A DNA stretch of 42,651 nucleotides from Lysobacteraceae bacterium (lineage in GTDB: Bacteria; Pseudomonadota; Gammaproteobacteria; Xanthomonadales; Xanthomonadaceae): the NCBI GenBank assembly GCA_008015095.1, contig SSEV01000193.1, positions 1 through 42,651 of the forward strand, in the 5' to 3' direction. The translations under genes and the position numbers were made by a program. The stretch's first letter is position 1, and each line of letters begins with the position of its first letter. The notes under the pieces were generated by a model. That model worked only from the letters and a program-made list of their open reading frames with translations. It ran no database searches and was not told the DNA's origin. Positions 10,401 through 18,389 of the stretch are shown piece by piece.

Positions 10401-11588
10401 GTGAATCGTCGTATGTCTGTTTTGTCCACCGCCATCACCGCCGCCATTCTCGCCGCGCCGCTGTTGGCGCAAGCGGGGGAATTCCGTAATACGCAGAACC
10501 CGGTTCCGGGCCAGTACATCGTCGTGCTGAAGCAGGGCGCCGCGAAAATGGCTAATGAGAACAGCCGCGCCGCCAGCGTGGGCCAGATCGGCCGCCAGAT
10601 CGCCGCCGAACATCGCGCCGATGTGATCGCCAGCTTCGACAATGTGCTGCGTGGTTTCGCGGTCAAGGCCGACGACGCAGCGCTGGCCAAGCTGCTCGCC
10701 GATCCGCGCGTCGAGTACGTTGAAGAGGACGGCTACGTCTCGATCAACGCCACTCAGACCGGCGCCACCTGGGGCCTGGATCGCGTCGATCAGCGCAACC
10801 TGCCGCTGAACACCACCTATGTCTACAACAAGACCGGCGCAGGCGTGCACGCCTACATCATCGACACCGGCATCCTGACCACGCACACCCAGTTCACCGG
10901 TCGCATCGGCGCGGGCTTCGACGCCGTCGGCGGCGGCGTGACCGATTGCAACGGCCATGGCACCCACGTCGCCGGCACCGTCGGCGGCACGACCTGGGGC
11001 GTGGCCAAGAGCGTGATCCTGCATCCGGTGCGTGTGCTCGGCTGCACGGGCTCGGGCACCTGGACCGGCGTGATCAGCGGCATGAACTGGGTCGCGGCCA
11101 ACCGCATCCGTCCGGCCGTGGCCAATATGAGCCTCGGCGGCGGCATCAACACGTCGGTCGACGCTGCGGTGCAGACCATGGTCAACGCCGGCGTGACGGT
11201 CGTGGTGGCTGCGGGCAACAGCAACACCAACGCCTGCAACTTCTCGCCGGCGCGCGCGCCTGCCGCGATCACCGTCGGTTCGACCGAGCGCACCGATGCG
11301 CGCTCATCGTTCTCGAACTACGGCACCTGCCTGGACATCTTCGCGCCGGGCGGCAGCATCACGTCGGCTTGGTACACCAGCACCACCGCGTCGAACACCA
11401 TCAGCGGCACCTCGATGGCTTCGCCGCACGTGGCCGGCGCCGCGGCGCTGTATCTGCAGACCAACCCGGCGGCGACGCCTGCCGCGGTCACCAACGCGAT
11501 CATCGGCACGTCCACGCCGAACAAGGTGACGGGCCTGCCCGCCACTCCGGCTTCGCCGAACCGCCTGCTGTACACCCTGAGCCTGTAA
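10401..11588 (+). CDS. Secreted S8A subtilase, proteinase K-like (array copy 1)
   Basis: Secreted serine endopeptidase of 395 residues. Signal peptide about 1-26; Inhibitor_I9 propeptide about 37-112 (PGQYIVVLK to EYVEEDG); catalytic domain from about 124. The full machinery is present: Asp155 in YIIDTGI, His186 in CNGHGTHVAG, oxyanion-hole Asn273 in AAGNS and Ser338 in SGTSMASPH, with the substrate-binding MSLGGG at about 243. Four cysteines (DCNG, LGCTG, NACN, GTCL) can form two disulfides. The protein ends right after the peptidase fold with SPNRLLYTLSL, without the C-terminal domain common in xanthomonad subtilases. The start is GTG with AAGGAG six bases ahead. A U-tailed terminator follows. 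Predicted active; substrate unknown. Confidence 0.95.
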   Translation: MNRRMSVLSTAITAAILAAPLLAQAGEFRNTQNPVPGQYIVVLKQGAAKMANENSRAASVGQIGRQIAAEHRADVIASFDNVLRGFAVKADDAALAKLLADPRVEYVEEDGYVSINATQTGATWGLDRVDQRNLPLNTTYVYNKTGAGVHAYIIDTGILTTHTQFTGRIGAGFDAVGGGVTDCNGHGTHVAGTVGGTTWGVAKSVILHPVRVLGCTGSGTWTGVISGMNWVAANRIRPAVANMSLGGGINTSVDAAVQTMVNAGVTVVVAAGNSNTNACNFSPARAPAAITVGSTERTDARSSFSNYGTCLDIFAPGGSITSAWYTSTTASNTISGTSMASPHVAGAAALYLQTNPAATPAAVTNAIIGTSTPNKVTGLPATPASPNRLLYTLSL

Positions 11589-11637
11589 TTCGATGGTGAT
11601 GAGGTCCGCGTAAGCGGACTGGAAGTCTTGTTGTCCG

Positions 11638-11674
11638 ACTGCCGTGCGCGCTTTGCGTGCACGGCAGTTTTTTT
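11638..11674 (+). terminator. Rho-independent terminator of protease 1
   Basis: ACTGCCGTGC at 11638-11647 pairs with GCACGGCAGT at 11659-11668 and is followed by a run of seven T. The hairpin is nearly the same sequence as the terminator of protease 2, so the duplicated unit included the terminator. Confidence 0.85.
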
Positions 11675-12283
11675 GCGAAGCGTTCGTCGACGGCGTTTGC
11701 GCGGCGGACGCGGCGATGGCTGCGATCAAAGATTCCGCGATCAAACATTCCCACGACGCCGCGATCGTCGAGACGGCGTGACGCCTATGCGTGGTGGCCC
11801 GAGTCATCGCGATCGGGTTCGTGGCGGCCTGACGCTTCGCAGCCTGACCCATCGCAGCATTTGTCCGCATTCACGCCGCCCAGTCGAGCGTGCGCTACGC
11901 AGAAGTCCGACATGCCGCGGACGACTCGAAACCGATGGCGCGATGGAGCGCGACACATCGCGCGAGGCGCGATGAAGCGCCGCACCTGTCTGTTCGTACA
12001 TGCCGGGTGTCGCGCATGCGGCCTTATGCAGTCCGTGTTTCCTCAATACGACGATGCGGAATTCAAAAAACGTTATTTCGCGAGACAGTCGTGGTTTTGC
12101 GCGCAAAAGTAAAAAAATTGATGTTGTTTGCGCTTGCGCACAAAACAAAACATGATTAGTTGACAGCGCTGTCAATAAGGGAATTTACTTGCGGCTCGCG
12201 CCATAGGCAGCTGCTGGCGCGATCCGCCGGGACGCTGGCGTCTGCAAATCCCCCAATCACAAAGCGTATCAAGGAGCTTAGTC
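11675..12283. other. Gap between proteases 1 and 2
   Basis: About 600 bases with no convincing gene; open frames have biased composition and no good ribosome binding site. The last 170 bases become AT-richer and contain a 16-bp palindrome listed separately, so this part probably holds the protease 2 promoter. Confidence 0.55.
12160..12175. promoter_or_regulatory. 16-bp perfect palindrome TTGACAGCGCTGTCAA
   Basis: A perfect inverted repeat lying about 110 bases before protease 2. Each half contains TTGACA, the sigma-70 -35 consensus, so it could be an operator overlapping a promoter; no clear -10 lies at standard spacing. Confidence 0.45.
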
Positions 12284-13483
12284 ATGGAACGTCGTATTTC
12301 TACGCTGTCCGCCGCTATCGCGGCCGTGATTCTCGCTGCGCCGCTGATGGCGCACGCGGGCGAATTCCGTACTACGAAGGATCCGATCCCGGGCCAGTAC
12401 ATCGTTGTGCTGAAGCCCAACGCCGCCAGCATCGCTGGCGAGAACAGCCGCGCCGCGCGCGCCTCTCAGATCGGTCGGCAGATCGCCGCCGAACATCGCG
12501 CCGAAGTCACCCAGACCTATGATCACGTCCTGCGTGGTTTCGCGGTCAAGGCCGATGACCAGGCCTTGGCGAAGTTGCTTGCCGACCCGCGCATCGAATA
12601 TGTCGAAGAAGACGGCCGGGTCACGACGACGGCGACACAGGCCGGCGCAACCTGGGGCCTGGATCGCGTCGATCAGCGCAACCTTCCGCTGAACACCACC
12701 TACGTCTACAACAAGACCGGCCTCGGCGTGCATGCCTACATCATCGACACCGGCATGTTGACCACGCACACCCAATTCACTGGCCGCGTCGGCAACGGCG
12801 CATACGCGATCAACGACGGCCGCGGCGTGACCGATTGCAACGGTCACGGCACCCATGTCGCCGGCACCGTCGGCGGCACGACCTGGGGCGTCGCCAAGCG
12901 CGTGACCCTGCATCCGGTGCGGGTGCTGGATTGCACCGGTTCTGGCGCCTGGTCCGGCGTGATCGCGGGCATGAACTGGGTGGCGGCCAATCGCATTCGT
13001 CCCGCCGTGGCCAATATGAGCCTGGGCGGCGGCTTCAACTCTTCGGTGAACGCCGCAGTGTCGACGATGGCGAATGCGGGCGTGACCGTCGTGGTCGCGG
13101 CCGGCAACAATGCGGCCGACGCCTGCAACTATTCGCCCGCCAGCGCGGCGGCGGCGATTACGATCGGCGCGACCGCAAGCAATGACGCGCGTTCGGTCTG
13201 GGGCGTGGGTTCGGCGTCGAACTATGGCGCTTGCCTCAATCTGTTCGCTCCTGGCACCGCGATCCGCTCGGCTTGGCACACCTCCACCACGGGCACCAAC
13301 ACCATCAGCGGCACGTCGATGGCGTCCCCGCATGTGGCCGGCGCGGCGGCGCTGTATCTGCAGACCAATCCGACCGCGGCGTGGAGCACGGTCCGGGCTG
13401 CGTTGCAGAACACCGCGACCCTGAACAAGGTGACCAACGCGGCCGGTTCGCCGAACCGTCTGCTCTATACCTTGGGCCTCTGA
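12284..13483 (+). CDS. Secreted S8A subtilase, proteinase K-like (array copy 2)
   Basis: Secreted serine endopeptidase of 399 residues, closest in sequence to copy 1. Signal peptide about 1-26, I9 propeptide about 37-112, then the catalytic domain. Asp155 (IIDTGM), His188 (CNGHGTHVAG), oxyanion Asn275 (AAGNN) and Ser345 (SGTSMASPH) are all present, as are MSLGGG and four cysteines. Compared with copy 1 it has short insertions, such as ANDGRG-like residues before DCNG and WGVGSAS before NYGAC. The ATG follows an AAGGAG Shine-Dalgarno and the gene ends in a U-tailed terminator almost identical to that of copy 1. Predicted active. Different surface loops suggest a specificity different from copy 1, which is inference. 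Confidence 0.95.
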   Translation: MERRISTLSAAIAAVILAAPLMAHAGEFRTTKDPIPGQYIVVLKPNAASIAGENSRAARASQIGRQIAAEHRAEVTQTYDHVLRGFAVKADDQALAKLLADPRIEYVEEDGRVTTTATQAGATWGLDRVDQRNLPLNTTYVYNKTGLGVHAYIIDTGMLTTHTQFTGRVGNGAYAINDGRGVTDCNGHGTHVAGTVGGTTWGVAKRVTLHPVRVLDCTGSGAWSGVIAGMNWVAANRIRPAVANMSLGGGFNSSVNAAVSTMANAGVTVVVAAGNNAADACNYSPASAAAAITIGATASNDARSVWGVGSASNYGACLNLFAPGTAIRSAWHTSTTGTNTISGTSMASPHVAGAAALYLQTNPTAAWSTVRAALQNTATLNKVTNAAGSPNRLLYTLGL

Positions 13484-13532
13484 TCCCGCGCGAGCGGACA
13501 GGCAGTCTCACTGTCCGATGATCTTTGTCCGG

Positions 13533-13566
13533 CTGCCGTGCACGCTTTGCGTGCACGGCAGTTTTT
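13533..13566 (+). terminator. Rho-independent terminator of protease 2
   Basis: CTGCCGTGCACG at 13533-13544 pairs perfectly with CGTGCACGGCAG at 13550-13561 around CTTTG, followed by five T. Nearly identical to the terminator after protease 1. Confidence 0.88.
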
Positions 13567-13717
13567 GTTTGATCGCGGCGATGCCAATATTCATCGCAGT
13601 CGTGACGTTCGAGACGAAAGGACAGCAGGATTCCATTCATCGCCGACATGCCACGGCATCACGGATCGTGGAACGATCCGCCAACTTTGTTCCGAGTACA
13701 TGACCAAGGAGTGAATC

Positions 13718-14872
13718 ATGAAACGTCGAACTTCCGTTATCGTCGTCGGCGCGCTCGTCGCCGTCTCATCCGCCGCCTCATCCGTCGTGTCGGCCGCGGA
13801 TCTCATCACTGCCGCGAACCCGGTCGAAGGCCAGTACATCGTCGTCCTCAAACCCGAGGCCGCACGCCTGGCCGGTGAGAACGGCCGTGCGGCCGCTGTG
13901 GCCGAAATGGCCGGTCGTATCGCCGCCCAGCATCGGCTTGGCCTGGCCGAGAGTTATGAGCATGTGCTGCGCGGTTTTTCGGTGAAGGCCGATGATGCGG
14001 CGCTTGCGCGTTTGCTCGCCGATCCCCGCGTCGCCTATGTCGAGGAGAACGGCGTGGTCGAAGCGATGGCGGCGCCCTGGGGGCTGGATCGCATCGATCA
14101 GCGCTTCTTGCCCTTGAACGGCACTTATCTTCCCAACCGCAGCGGCGCGGGCGTGCACGCCTATATCGTCGACACCGGCATCAATCTCCTGCACACGGAA
14201 TTCACCGGACGCATCGGCAACGGTTTCGATGCGATCGGCGGCGGCCTTAACGATTGCAACGGACACGGTTCGAATGTCGCCGCCGTGGTCGGGGGCACCA
14301 CCTGGGGCGTGGCCAAGAAAGTCACTCTGCATCCGGTGCGCGTATTGAACTGCGTCGGTTCCGGTACGACGGCACAGGTGATTTCGGGCCTGAACTGGAT
14401 TGCGGCCAATCACATCCGTCCGGCGGTTGCGAACATCAGCCTGGGCGGCGGCGCATCGACCGCGTTGGACACTGCAGTGACGCAATTGATCGGCGCGGGC
14501 GTCAGTGTCGTTGCCGCAGCGGGCAGCGGCGGCGCCAACGCCTGTAATTTCTCTCCGGGCCGAGTGCTCGCCGCGATTACCGTAAGCGCCACCGATCGCA
14601 CCGATACACGCGTGGCTTCCGCCAATTACGGCACCTGTCTCGATGTGTTCGCGCCAGGCAAGGATATTCCGAGCATTTCCGGAATCGTTGCGGGCGGAAC
14701 ATCGATGGCCGCGCCGCACGCAACGGGCGCAGCCGCACTGTATCTGCAGGGCAATCCGGCGGCGACGCCGGCCGCAGTGTCGAATGCGATCACGGTCAAC
14801 GCCACGCCAGGCGTCGTGATCAACCCCGGGCTCGGCTCGCCGAACAGGCTGCTGTACATCGGCAATTTCTGA
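13718..14872 (+). CDS. S8 subtilase with altered oxyanion hole (array copy 3)
   Basis: Exported subtilase of 384 residues: signal peptide about 1-27, I9 propeptide about 38-113, then the peptidase fold. Asp152 (IVDTGI), His183 (CNGHGSN) and Ser329 (GGTSMAAPH) remain. The oxyanion-hole Asn is replaced: copies 1 and 2 read AAGN, this one reads AAGS with Ser270. The second His of HGTH is also changed, giving HGSN. MSLGGG is ISLGGG and the four cysteines remain. Loss of the oxyanion Asn strongly lowers turnover in subtilisins (established for the family), so this copy is probably weak or specialised. ATG with AAGGAG seven bases ahead. No clear U-tailed terminator; 14-bp tandem repeats follow. Confidence 0.93.
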   Translation: MKRRTSVIVVGALVAVSSAASSVVSAADLITAANPVEGQYIVVLKPEAARLAGENGRAAAVAEMAGRIAAQHRLGLAESYEHVLRGFSVKADDAALARLLADPRVAYVEENGVVEAMAAPWGLDRIDQRFLPLNGTYLPNRSGAGVHAYIVDTGINLLHTEFTGRIGNGFDAIGGGLNDCNGHGSNVAAVVGGTTWGVAKKVTLHPVRVLNCVGSGTTAQVISGLNWIAANHIRPAVANISLGGGASTALDTAVTQLIGAGVSVVAAAGSGGANACNFSPGRVLAAITVSATDRTDTRVASANYGTCLDVFAPGKDIPSISGIVAGGTSMAAPHATGAAALYLQGNPAATPAAVSNAITVNATPGVVINPGLGSPNRLLYIGNF

Positions 14873-14917
14873 TCCGGCAGTTTGTTGAGCAACAGTCATC
14901 CGGATCGTTGCCGGCAG

Positions 14918-14987
14918 GCTGCTTTTCGAGAGCCTGCTTTCGACGGCCTGCTTTCGATGGCTTGTTTTCGACGGCTTGTTTTCGACA
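14918..14987. repeat. Five tandem copies of a 14-bp unit (GCCTGCTTTCGACG-like)
   Basis: Five consecutive 14-base units, with three variant forms, between proteases 3 and 4 and right after the protease 3 stop. Units 2 and 3 are GCCTGCTTTCGACG and GCCTGCTTTCGATG; units 4 and 5 are GCTTGTTTTCGAC(G/A). Minisatellite-like, probably arising by slippage. The rest of the 302-base gap (14873-15174) shows no gene. Confidence 0.75.
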
Positions 14988-15174
14988 GCCTGCCAGTCGC
15001 CGGGCCTGCCGCGCATGCGCTTCAGGCCCGGCGCGTCTTTCGCCATTCATCGATGTTCCGGCGTTCCATTGATCCGGGAATGCCCGACATCTCATCCACG
15101 AGCCCGCGGGCGGCATCTTCGTCGATGCGATCTTCCTGTCCGGGCCCTCGAACCAACATGCAAAGGAGCGCAAT

Positions 15175-16389
15175 ATGAATGTTCGACACACACTCGCACG
15201 CACTGCGATGGTCACATGCGCACTCGCGGCGTTCCCCTTGTCGGCGATGTCGGCCGATTTCCGCGCCGTCGATCATCCGGTGCAGGGCAGTTATATCGTC
15301 GTTCTCAAGTCCGAAGCCGCTAGTTTGGCCGGCGAAAAATCATCCGCGGCGCGGGTTGCCGATGTCGGCCGGCAGATGACGACGCAGTATCGGGTCACGC
15401 TGACCCACAGTTACGACCATGTCCTGCGCGGTTTCGCGGTCAGAGCAGACGACGCGGCGCTGGCGCGTCTGCTCGCGGACCCGCGCGTCGACTACGTTCA
15501 GGAAGATGGACGGGTTTCGGCCGTCGGCGGCAGTGGGCAGGTCTCGATCAAGGCCAATCAAAGTCCGGTGACGTGGCCTCTGGATCGGATCGACCAGACT
15601 CTGTTGCCGTTGAACAACAACTACATCTATAACAAGGCGGGCGCCGGTGTGCATGCGTATATCGTCGACAGCGGCATCCTGGCCACGCATAACGAGTTCG
15701 CGACGCGGATCAGCAACGGCTACACCGCGATCGCCGCAGGCGGCACCAACGATTGCTACGGCCATGGCACGCATGCGGCGGGCAGCATCGGTGGCGCCAC
15801 CTACGGCGTCGCCAAGAGCGTGGCCCTGCATCCCGTTCGCGTGCTCGATTGCACCGGTGCGGGCACCATCGCCAATGTGCTCTCGGGCATGAACTGGGTG
15901 ACCGCGAATCGGCTGGCGCCTGCGGTCGCCTATCTGGGCTTCAGCTCTCCGGCAAACACCACGGTGGATACTGCGGTCGCGCAAATGACCAACGCCGGGA
16001 TCGTCGTCGTGGCTTCGGCGGGCAGCAATAATGCCGACGCCTGCAACTATTCGCCCGGGCGCGCGCCGTCGGCGATCACGGTCTCGGCCAGCACCAGCGC
16101 GGATGCCGCCGCCGCATTCGCCAATTACGGGTCATGCGTCGATCTCTACGCGCCAGGCCAGTCGATCACATCGTCCTGGATCGGCAGCAATGTCGCGATC
16201 AGCACGATCAGCGGCGTCGCCAAAGCCGCCGCTTTTGTCGTCGGTGCGGCGGCGCTGTATCAGCAGGGCAATCCCACGGCGAGCCCCGCCACGGTCACCA
16301 GCGCGATTCTGACCACGACCACCGCAGGCGTGTTGACCGGGGTGCCGCCGCTCACGCCGAATCGGTTGTTGTATACGCTCAGTCTGTGA
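15175..16389 (+). CDS. Catalytically dead S8 subtilase homologue (array copy 4)
   Basis: Exported subtilase-fold protein of 404 residues with intact frame: signal peptide about 1-27, I9 propeptide about 38-112, then the peptidase domain. Asp165 (IVDSGI) and His198 (CYGHGTHAAG) are kept. At the active-site Ser, SGTSMASPH of copies 1 and 2 is replaced by SGVAKAAAF, putting Ala349 where the nucleophile should be. The oxyanion Asn is Ser284 (SAGS), and the substrate-binding SLGGG is GFSSP. Four cysteines are conserved, so the fold is probably kept. The ATG follows AAGGAG. No stop codon or frameshift has entered despite loss of catalysis, which suggests selection for a non-enzymatic role or recent loss. 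Peptidase activity is not expected. Confidence 0.92.
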   Translation: MNVRHTLARTAMVTCALAAFPLSAMSADFRAVDHPVQGSYIVVLKSEAASLAGEKSSAARVADVGRQMTTQYRVTLTHSYDHVLRGFAVRADDAALARLLADPRVDYVQEDGRVSAVGGSGQVSIKANQSPVTWPLDRIDQTLLPLNNNYIYNKAGAGVHAYIVDSGILATHNEFATRISNGYTAIAAGGTNDCYGHGTHAAGSIGGATYGVAKSVALHPVRVLDCTGAGTIANVLSGMNWVTANRLAPAVAYLGFSSPANTTVDTAVAQMTNAGIVVVASAGSNNADACNYSPGRAPSAITVSASTSADAAAAFANYGSCVDLYAPGQSITSSWIGSNVAISTISGVAKAAAFVVGAAALYQQGNPTASPATVTSAILTTTTAGVLTGVPPLTPNRLLYTLSL

Positions 16390-16489
16390 TCAGGGTCCGG
16401 CGCGATCGATCATGTCGTGATTCCTATCGCGACTATGCCTGATTCGCGATTGCTCCAGCCATTCAACTTCAGTGGCCGGAGCGATCGCG

Positions 16490-16511
16490 CCCGGGCGCAT
16501 ATGCGCCCGGG
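16490..16511. terminator. 22-bp perfect palindrome after protease 4
   Basis: Perfect self-complementary sequence centred on GCGCATATGCGC, flanked by CCCGGG on each side. It lies 100 bases after the protease 4 stop. No U-run follows, so it is either an inefficient terminator or a cruciform or operator element. Confidence 0.4.
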
Positions 16512-16545
16512 TGCATACGGATTCGTATCGTTTGCGCCACATCGT

Positions 16546-16743
16546 TAGCAGGCCCTAGCGCAGCCACGGATGGCTGCGCCGACGAATCAGGCGCGTCAAC
16601 GATGGAGGCGTCGCGAGCGAATCCGGGCATGGATCCGGACTCGCGAATTGACTGCACCGGCAGGCGCGGGTACGAACGGCCAGGCTGGCCGCGAGGCGGC
16701 GAGTCAAAAACGCGCAGGAAGTGCGTTTTGCAACCGCCTGTTA
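16546..16743. mobile_element. Family A MITE-like repeat, copy 1
   Basis: Starts TAGCAGG and ends GCAACCGCCTGTTA, an imperfect inverted repeat with TA at each outer end. The interior shares long blocks with the copy at 21824-21980: GCGCAGCCA, CTGCGCCGACGAA, GCGCGTCAACGAT, the GGGCATG/CCGGACT block and AAAAACGCGC. It carries an extra 40-base or so segment and lacks part of the left end. No transposase is encoded, so it would need one in trans. Confidence 0.6.
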
Positions 16744-16908
16744 GGACAGGTCAGGGGCGATGGCAATTACAGCGGTCGCAAGTTGCGCGACTGCGGAAAG
16801 GCATCATTGCGATGCGGCGTCGGCCCCGCCTCGCTGCGTGTTTTTTTGCTGCACTGCAGATATGAAAAAAAGCAATATCGAAAAGCGTGTGTTTTGTTGC
16901 GGCGCAGA

Positions 16909-16936
16909 TTGCGTTCGCGCGAAAGCTTGTTAATGT
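16909..16936 (+). promoter_or_regulatory. Candidate promoter of protease 5: TTGCGT-N16-TAATGT
   Basis: TTGCGT at 16909-16914 and TAATGT at 16931-16936 with a 16-base spacer, followed by GCGC. This is the same arrangement as upstream of protease 1. The start codon is about 190 bases downstream. Confidence 0.45.
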
Positions 16937-17124
16937 GCGCGCGGCGGCAGGGGTCACACCTGTGTATTGATGACGGGCCATGGAGCACGGCCTGCATTGC
17001 GACATCCCCGTAAACAGCGACAGGTGAAGCTGCCGCCAGAGCATGGCGCGTTCTCGTGTTTCGCGCGTCGCGCCAGCCACAGCCAAGACACTCAATAAAC
17101 GTGATTAACGAACAAGGAGCGAAC

Positions 17125-18308
17125 GTGAACCGTCGTATTTCATTGCTGTCTGCCGCTATCGCCGCCACCGTCCTGTCCGCCGCCTCGATGTCGGCCTTCT
17201 CCGCCGATTTCCGCACCGCGCAGAATCCGGTGCAGGGCGAGTACATCGTCGTACTCAAGAATGACGCCGCGCGCATCGCCAGCGAAGCGCGCCCGAACGC
17301 GCTGGTCTCCACCATCGCGCGCCAAATGGCCGCATCGCATCGCATGAACGTGACCCAGAGCTTCGATCACGCCGTGCGCGGGTTCGCGGTCAAGGCCGAC
17401 GATGCCGCGCTGGTGCGCCTGCTGGCCGATCCGCGCGTCGCCTATGTCGAAGAAAACGGCGTCATGTCGATCAACGCCACGCAGAGCCCGGCCACCTGGG
17501 GTCTGGATCGCGTCGATCAGCGCGCGCTGCCGCTGAACAATTCCTACGTCTACAATCGCACCGCTGCGGGCGTGCATGCCTATATCATCGACACCGGCGT
17601 GCTCGGCACCCACAGCCAGTTCACCGGTCGTATGGGCAACGGTTTCGATGCGGTCGGCGGCGGCACCACCGATTGCAACGGTCACGGCACCCACGCGCCG
17701 GCACTGTCGGCGGCACCACCTGGGGCGTGGCCAAGGGCGTCACGATCCATCCGGTGCGCGTGCTGGGCTGCACCGGTTCCGGCACCACCGCGGGCGTCGT
17801 CTCGGGCATGAACTGGGTGGCTGCCAACCGCATCCGTCCGGCCGTGGCCAATATGAGCCTCGGTGGCGGCGCCTCCACCACCATCGACGCCGCGGTTGCA
17901 TCGATGACCAATGCCGGCGTCACCGTCGTCGTCGCGGCCGGCAACAGCAACGCCAACGCCTGCAATTACTCGCCGGCGCGCGCTGCCTCGGCGATCACCG
18001 TCGGTTCGACCACCAGCACCGATGCGCGTTCGTCGTTCTCGAACTTCGGCACCTGCCTTGACGTCTTCGCGCCGGGCTCGTCGATCACTTCGGCCTGGTA
18101 CACCAGCACCACCGCGTCGAACACCATCAGCGGCACCTCGATGGCTTCGCCGCACGTCGCTGGCGCTGCGGCGTTGTATCTGGCGATCAATCCGACGGCT
18201 TCGCCGGCCACGGTCACCAGTGCGATCACCAGCAACGCCACCGCGGGCGTCGTCACGGGCGCCGGCACCGGTTCGCCGAACCGTCTGCTTTACACCCGTA
18301 ACTTCTGA
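17125..18308 (+). pseudogene. S8A subtilase broken by a one-base deletion (array copy 5)
   Basis: Proteinase K-like secreted protease split over two frames. The first part runs from the GTG at 17125 (AAGGAG ahead) through signal peptide, I9 propeptide, catalytic Asp (YIIDTGV) and His (CNGHGTH), then goes out of frame. The rest is intact in the next frame, from GTVGGTTWG through VANMSLGGG, oxyanion AAGNS and SGTSMASPH to SPNRLLYTRNF. Copy 1 reads CACGTCGCCGGC where this copy reads CACGCGCCGGC: one T is missing between 17695 and 17696. Restoring it gives a 394-residue protein with every catalytic residue. Either a very recent pseudogene, a phase-variable gene or a sequencing error; no homopolymer is at the site. 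Confidence 0.9.
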
Positions 18309-18341
18309 TGCTGCAAAACCAGGTGCGGGCTATCCACACCG

Positions 18342-18374
18342 CCCCCGTACGCGCATAAGCGCGTACGGGGGTTT
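18342..18374 (+). terminator. Strong terminator at the end of the protease array
   Basis: A perfect 13-bp stem, CCCCCGTACGCGC at 18342-18354 with GCGCGTACGGGGG at 18359-18371, a 4-base loop and then TTT. It lies between the convergent protease 5 and the 306-residue minus-strand gene and may stop transcription from both sides. Confidence 0.8.
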
Positions 18375-18389
18375 GCGTTTGACCGGGGC

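Larger units (their letters stand above)
16390..17124. other. Gap between proteases 4 and 5
   Basis: About 735 bases without a credible gene. It holds a 22-bp palindrome (16490-16511), a family A repeat (16546-16743) and the candidate protease 5 promoter (16909-16936), each listed separately. Confidence 0.6.

Noticed and set aside
11657..12112. 151-residue frame after protease 1
   Set aside because: Begins inside the terminator, Ser/Arg-rich, no ribosome binding site.
13778..15046. 422-residue minus-strand frame opposite protease 3
   Set aside because: Mirror of the subtilase coding frame; contains the translated 14-bp repeats and no conserved domain.
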